This document shows positions 5,994-6,768 of a stretch of 6,768 nt of DNA, piece after piece. Position 1 is the stretch's first letter. Every line of letters begins with the position of its first letter. This stretch comes from an uncultured Gammaproteobacteria bacterium. Its GTDB lineage: Bacteria; Pseudomonadota; Gammaproteobacteria; UBA9214. The stretch is from assembly GCA_905480305.1 (NCBI GenBank), contig CAJQPV010000293.1:1-6768 (forward strand). The letters run 5' to 3'. A program made the translations under genes and the position numbers. A model generated the notes under the pieces. It was not told the DNA's origin. It did not search any database and saw only the letters and a list, made by a program, of their open reading frames with translations.

Positions 5994-6149
5994 ATGCGGC
6001 AGGGCGGGTACTTTGCATATGCCGGGTCCTTAAAATATCGCTATCTGGCTAAAGCACTAACACTGGCGGTCGCCAGCGAACTCTGGAGTGAGGACGGGTT
6101 GGTTATCCAGCTGGTACTTAACAAATATAAACAGGCAATAAAGGAGTAA
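5994..6149 (+). CDS. Possible small ORF (51 residues) between the DUF3011 gene and the next gene
   Basis: Directly after the TAG of the DUF3011 gene the same frame stays open for 162 bases to a TAA at 6147-6149. The first ATG is at 5994 and gives a 51-residue peptide beginning MRQGGYFAYAGSLKYRYLAK and ending NKYKQAIKE. The ATG has no good ribosome site (only a weak TGGA), so translation would need coupling or readthrough of the TAG. Its last codons (AAG GAG TAA) contain the ribosome site of the gene at 6156. The peptide matches no family I recognise. An open stretch of this length can occur by chance, so this is tentative. Confidence 0.25.
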   Translation: MRQGGYFAYAGSLKYRYLAKALTLAVASELWSEDGLVIQLVLNKYKQAIKE

Positions 6150-6155
6150 TCAGTT

Positions 6156-6476
6156 ATGAAGGGCTTTCTTATCGCAGTTGTCTCTCTGATCATTGGCGGT
6201 GTCGCTGGTGGTCTTCTGGCGCTTGGTGCAGGTGCCGGGTTCGGCGCTGCTGGCGGAATTATTGTCGGTTCCCAGGCAGGCGTCTGTTTTGCGATGGAGC
6301 AGGCAAAGAACGATGGTCTGCTCACGGCGGAACAGGTCGACAAGATTATCGTGGATACGGTTAGCACTATCCGCGGAAAATCATCGGCTGATGCTGCCAA
6401 GGATATCGAATGGATCAGCAGTGAAAAGGATTGCGCGGACATGGTGGCGAAAATGCAGGCAGAAAGCGCAAAGTAG
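6156..6476 (+). CDS. Small glycine-rich membrane protein, function unknown
   Basis: A 106-residue protein with AAGGAG (6141-6146) 9 bases before the ATG. Residues 4-46 are hydrophobic and very rich in Gly and Ala (IIGGVAGGLLALGAGAGFGA), with small residues spaced as in glycine-zipper segments. They could form one long or two tightly packed membrane helices, or an uncleaved signal sequence. The rest (about 47-106) is soluble and helical: a MEQAKNDGLLTAEQVDKIIVDTV helix, a short loop around GKSS, then a second helix with a single Cys (C93). The other Cys is C44, at the membrane edge. It follows the DUF3011 gene on the same strand, 168 bases later, and may share a transcript with it. I do not recognise a named family. 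Confidence 0.7.
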   Translation: MKGFLIAVVSLIIGGVAGGLLALGAGAGFGAAGGIIVGSQAGVCFAMEQAKNDGLLTAEQVDKIIVDTVSTIRGKSSADAAKDIEWISSEKDCADMVAKMQAESAK

Positions 6477-6643
6477 TCACAATAGCAGTCCTATGGAAAG
6501 TGTCCGTCTCAAACAGGACGTTTATGATGTAACTCGCTGTAAGATAGTCTAAACGGTGACTTCCGACCCAGACGGTGTAAAAACAAGGAATTCTTGATCC
6601 GATTGCTCAGCAGGGGCAACGACAGGGCATTATATTGGATGTC

Positions 6644-6652
6644 TGCTATAGT
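6644..6652 (+). promoter_or_regulatory. Extended -10 promoter candidate for the gene at 6704
   Basis: TGCTATAGT is an extended -10 element (TGn plus TATAGT at 6647-6652). No good -35 is seen at the usual distance, which is acceptable for extended -10 promoters. The predicted start would lie about 45 bases before the ATG at 6704. Confidence 0.4.
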
Positions 6653-6703
6653 ACTTGGTGTATTAATTTGTTACGCATTCCACACCACCATGAGGGTAAA
6701 CAA

Positions 6704-6768
6704 ATGAGTTTAGATCGAATCATAAATGCCATGGCAGGTACTTTTATATTGCTCTCCCTTGGCTTGGG
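6704..6768 (+). CDS. Probable DUF2892 (YgaP-like) inner-membrane protein, 3'-truncated by the window edge
   Basis: Only the first 21 codons are present: MSLDRIINAMAGTFILLSLG, then Leu. GAGGG (6692-6696) lies 7 bases before the ATG. The pattern M-[ST]-L-D-R followed by a short linker, AGTF and a hydrophobic helix resembles the start of DUF2892 proteins, small two-helix membrane domains also found at the C-terminus of the rhodanese YgaP. Members are about 60-70 residues when alone. Because so little is visible, the family call is tentative, although the start and ribosome site are good. Confidence 0.55.
   Translation, partial: MSLDRIINAMAGTFILLSLGL

Noticed and set aside
6063..6076. Palindrome CTGGCG-GT-CGCCAG between the DUF3011 gene and the next gene
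   Set aside because: The loop is only two bases and no T-run follows, so it is not a terminator; it also lies within the possible small ORF, where base pairing may be incidental.
6193..6552. Plus-strand 119-codon frame overlapping the gene at 6156
   Set aside because: It is out of frame with the gene that has a good ribosome site and a sensible membrane-protein composition, and it has no ribosome site of its own.
1..6768. CRISPR arrays, tRNA or rRNA genes, phage or defence genes
   Set aside because: I saw no regularly spaced repeats, no tRNA-like sequence ending in CCA and no proteins of such systems on either strand.

Overview
This 6.8 kb window reads as an ordinary Gram-negative, probably gammaproteobacterial, chromosome segment. 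The assignment rests on a BatD protein of the proteobacterial type, an NhaA that aligns without gaps to the key residues of the E. coli protein, Sec signal peptides, consensus AAGGAG ribosome sites and an IS3-family insertion sequence. The species cannot be named from the sequence alone. Overall base composition is balanced, with one distinctly AT-rich patch around 3600-3790.

Layout: (1) positions 1-1587 (+) hold the C-terminal part of BatD, cut by the window start. (2) On the minus strand, nhaA (2140-3372) is followed after 80 bases by a 112-residue GrlR-like protein (1721-2059); this pair converges on batD. (3) A 362-base intergenic region separates nhaA from a divergent 104-residue gene (3735-4049, +) that looks like an HMA-fold protein without metal-binding cysteines. 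That gene has a recognisable promoter, a strong ribosome site and a terminator. (4) A 1201-base IS3-family element occupies 4139-5339. Its terminal inverted repeats match at 14 of 16 positions, orfB is intact with a D-D(35)-E triad, and the A6G frameshift site is intact, but orfA carries two in-frame stop codons. (5) On the plus strand follow a secreted DUF3011-type protein (5484-5987), a possible 51-codon ORF in the same frame (5994-6149), a small glycine-rich membrane protein (6156-6476) and the first 21 codons of a probable DUF2892/YgaP-like membrane protein (6704 onward).

Most genes concern the cell envelope: BatD and NhaA are in the inner membrane, the DUF3011 protein is exported, and the last two are small membrane proteins. 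There is no clear shared pathway, and nothing in the window amounts to a convincing new multi-gene system. The points most worth a second look are the decayed but frameshift-competent IS, the cysteine-poor HMA-like protein with a tandemly duplicated N-terminus, the GrlR-like gene behind nhaA, and the in-frame ORF between the DUF3011 gene and its neighbour.
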